Below, piece after piece: positions 5,324 to 6,246 of a stretch of DNA of 6,246 bases; within the stretch, counting starts at the first letter, position 1; every line of letters begins with the position of its first letter. The position numbers were made by a program, and so were the translations under genes. Under the pieces are notes generated by a model. That model did not search any database, had not been told where the DNA came from, and was given only the letters and a program-made list of their open reading frames with translations. The DNA is from JBDKTK01 sp964556675 (GTDB lineage: Bacteria > Desulfobacterota > Syntrophia > Syntrophales > UBA4778). The DNA is taken from NCBI GenBank assembly GCA_964556675.1, contig CAZKYN010000198.1, positions 1 to 6,246 on the forward strand, read 5' to 3'.

Positions 5324-6246
5324 ATGAAAGGTAGCGTTGCTCATAAGATTGGTAAGCTTTTGGGGTGCCCAATGTTTCTCTTTTTGATTATCGCCCTCTC
5401 GGGCGTGACGGGTTGCGTTGATATCGAAGCCGCCAACCGGCACCTCAACTACGGGCTCGCTTATATTGAAACAGGCCAGTACACTCCCGCCCTGAAGGAG
5501 CTTCTGGAGGCCGAGAAAAACAACCCTCGCGATCCCAAGATCCATTATTTCCTTGGAGTCTGCTATCACGGCAAGGGCCTGGTGAAAGAGGCCATTCCGG
5601 AATTCAAGAAAGCGGTTTCGCTGAAGCCGGACTACTCCGAGGCCCATAACTACCTGGGACTGCTCTATTCGGAAAGCGGCCGGTATGATGAAGCTGTCGC
5701 AGAGTTCCGGGCGGCCCTGGCCAATTTGCTTTACGAAACGCCCTCCTTTGCCATGAGCAATCTCGGCTGGGCTTATTATAAAAAAGGCGAATACAATGCC
5801 GCACTTATGCAGTACCAGGAAATCCTCAACAGGGACCCCCATTCGATGATTCTGCCGATAGTGGAAAGGAACATGGGGATTGTGCTGCTGGCCCAGGGAA
5901 AATACGACAAGGCCCTGGAGCATTTGCGCAAAAGCCTGGAACTTGCCCCGGACTTCGCGACGGAACAGACCCATTACTGGATCGGGAAGGCCCTGCTGGG
6001 GCAGGGCAAATCAGGGGATGCCCAATCCGAATTTGAAAGTTCCATCAAGATTGCCCCCAATTCCACGTTTGCGGCTGATTCCGCCGCCGAACTGGAAAAA
6101 ATGAAACCCAAACCGGTGCCTGCAGCCGCTTCAGCTCCCGCCCTTGCATCCGAAAAGGCTGCCGCCCGCCCCGCCGCCGAAACCCGGATGCCGGAAAAAG
6201 AGCAGGCGAGAGCGCCCGAACCCGCTCCGCTTGCGAAAAAAGGCTC
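5324..6246 (+). CDS. TPR lipoprotein, PilF/PilW-like type IV pilus biogenesis protein (C-terminus beyond right edge)
   Basis: 307 residues are visible and the frame is open at the window end. Residues 1-31 form a lipoprotein signal: basic residues at 2, 8 and 11, a hydrophobic core at 17-27, and lipobox Val-Thr-Gly-Cys with lipidated Cys31. Six TPR-like units follow, at about 37-70, 71-104, 105-138, 140-173, 180-212 and 213-246, with the usual Gly/Tyr/Ala pattern (for example HNYLGLLYSESGRYDEAVAEF). Six TPRs behind a lipobox, and the Leu-Tyr-x-Thr-Pro then SNLGWAYYKKGEY stretch at 136-157, resemble PilF/PilW. That outer-membrane pilotin helps assemble the PilQ secretin in known systems. From about 262 an Ala/Pro/Glu/Lys-rich tail begins, beyond the roughly 250-residue length of known PilF/PilW. 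The ATG at 5324 is preferred because AGGGGGG lies 5 nt upstream. In-frame ATGs at 5279 and 5261 would lengthen the n-region. A generic TPR lipoprotein remains possible. Confidence 0.85.
   Translation, partial: MKGSVAHKIGKLLGCPMFLFLIIALSGVTGCVDIEAANRHLNYGLAYIETGQYTPALKELLEAEKNNPRDPKIHYFLGVCYHGKGLVKEAIPEFKKAVSLKPDYSEAHNYLGLLYSESGRYDEAVAEFRAALANLLYETPSFAMSNLGWAYYKKGEYNAALMQYQEILNRDPHSMILPIVERNMGIVLLAQGKYDKALEHLRKSLELAPDFATEQTHYWIGKALLGQGKSGDAQSEFESSIKIAPNSTFAADSAAELEKMKPKPVPAAASAPALASEKAAARPAAETRMPEKEQARAPEPAPLAKKG

Noticed and set aside
5276..5974. 232-codon minus-strand open frame opposite the TPR lipoprotein
   Set aside because: It is antisense to a clear lipoprotein with lipobox and TPR repeats. 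Its translation shows no family features and it is explained by the codon bias of the plus-strand gene.

Overview
The window looks like chromosomal DNA from a Gram-negative bacterium. It carries RecBC-type recombination genes, an outer-membrane beta-barrel protein with a Sec signal peptide and C-terminal Phe, and a lipobox lipoprotein of TPR repeats. The GC-rich coding sequence with AT-rich intergenic patches, and the mix of genes, would suit Desulfobacterota (former Deltaproteobacteria) or a related proteobacterial lineage. That placement is inference. I see no insertion sequence, CRISPR array, tRNA or rRNA.

Layout. On the minus strand, read right to left from 3442, lie recC (complete, 1076 aa) and then recB (first 71 residues only, running off the left edge). 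They overlap by 4 bases (ATGA), so they are very probably co-transcribed and translationally coupled. Their products are the scaffold/Chi-scanning subunit and the helicase-nuclease subunit of the RecBC(D) double-strand-break repair enzyme. No recD is visible; it may lie beyond the left edge. Just upstream of recC, also on the minus strand, is a 254-aa outer-membrane beta-barrel protein. It ends in a strong intrinsic terminator (3533-3562), so recC probably has its own promoter in the short gap.

Next comes a gap of about 400 bp (4345-4752), partly AT-rich, with no convincing gene. To its right, still on the minus strand, is a small XRE/Cro-type HTH regulator (147 aa, 4753-5196). Divergent from it on the plus strand is a TPR lipoprotein resembling the type IV pilus pilotin PilF/PilW (5324 to beyond the right edge). 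It has six TPR-like units followed by an Ala/Pro/Glu-rich tail that is still open at the window end.

The 127-bp divergent region contains the most distinctive non-coding structure. Three TGTT units are followed by three AACA units, forming an interrupted dyad that overlaps candidate promoter elements. The simplest reading is an operator region for the HTH protein, which would regulate itself and perhaps the pilus-type lipoprotein. I found no clear novel multi-gene system. The best leads are this dyad/regulator/lipoprotein arrangement and the changed Chi-contact residues in RecC.
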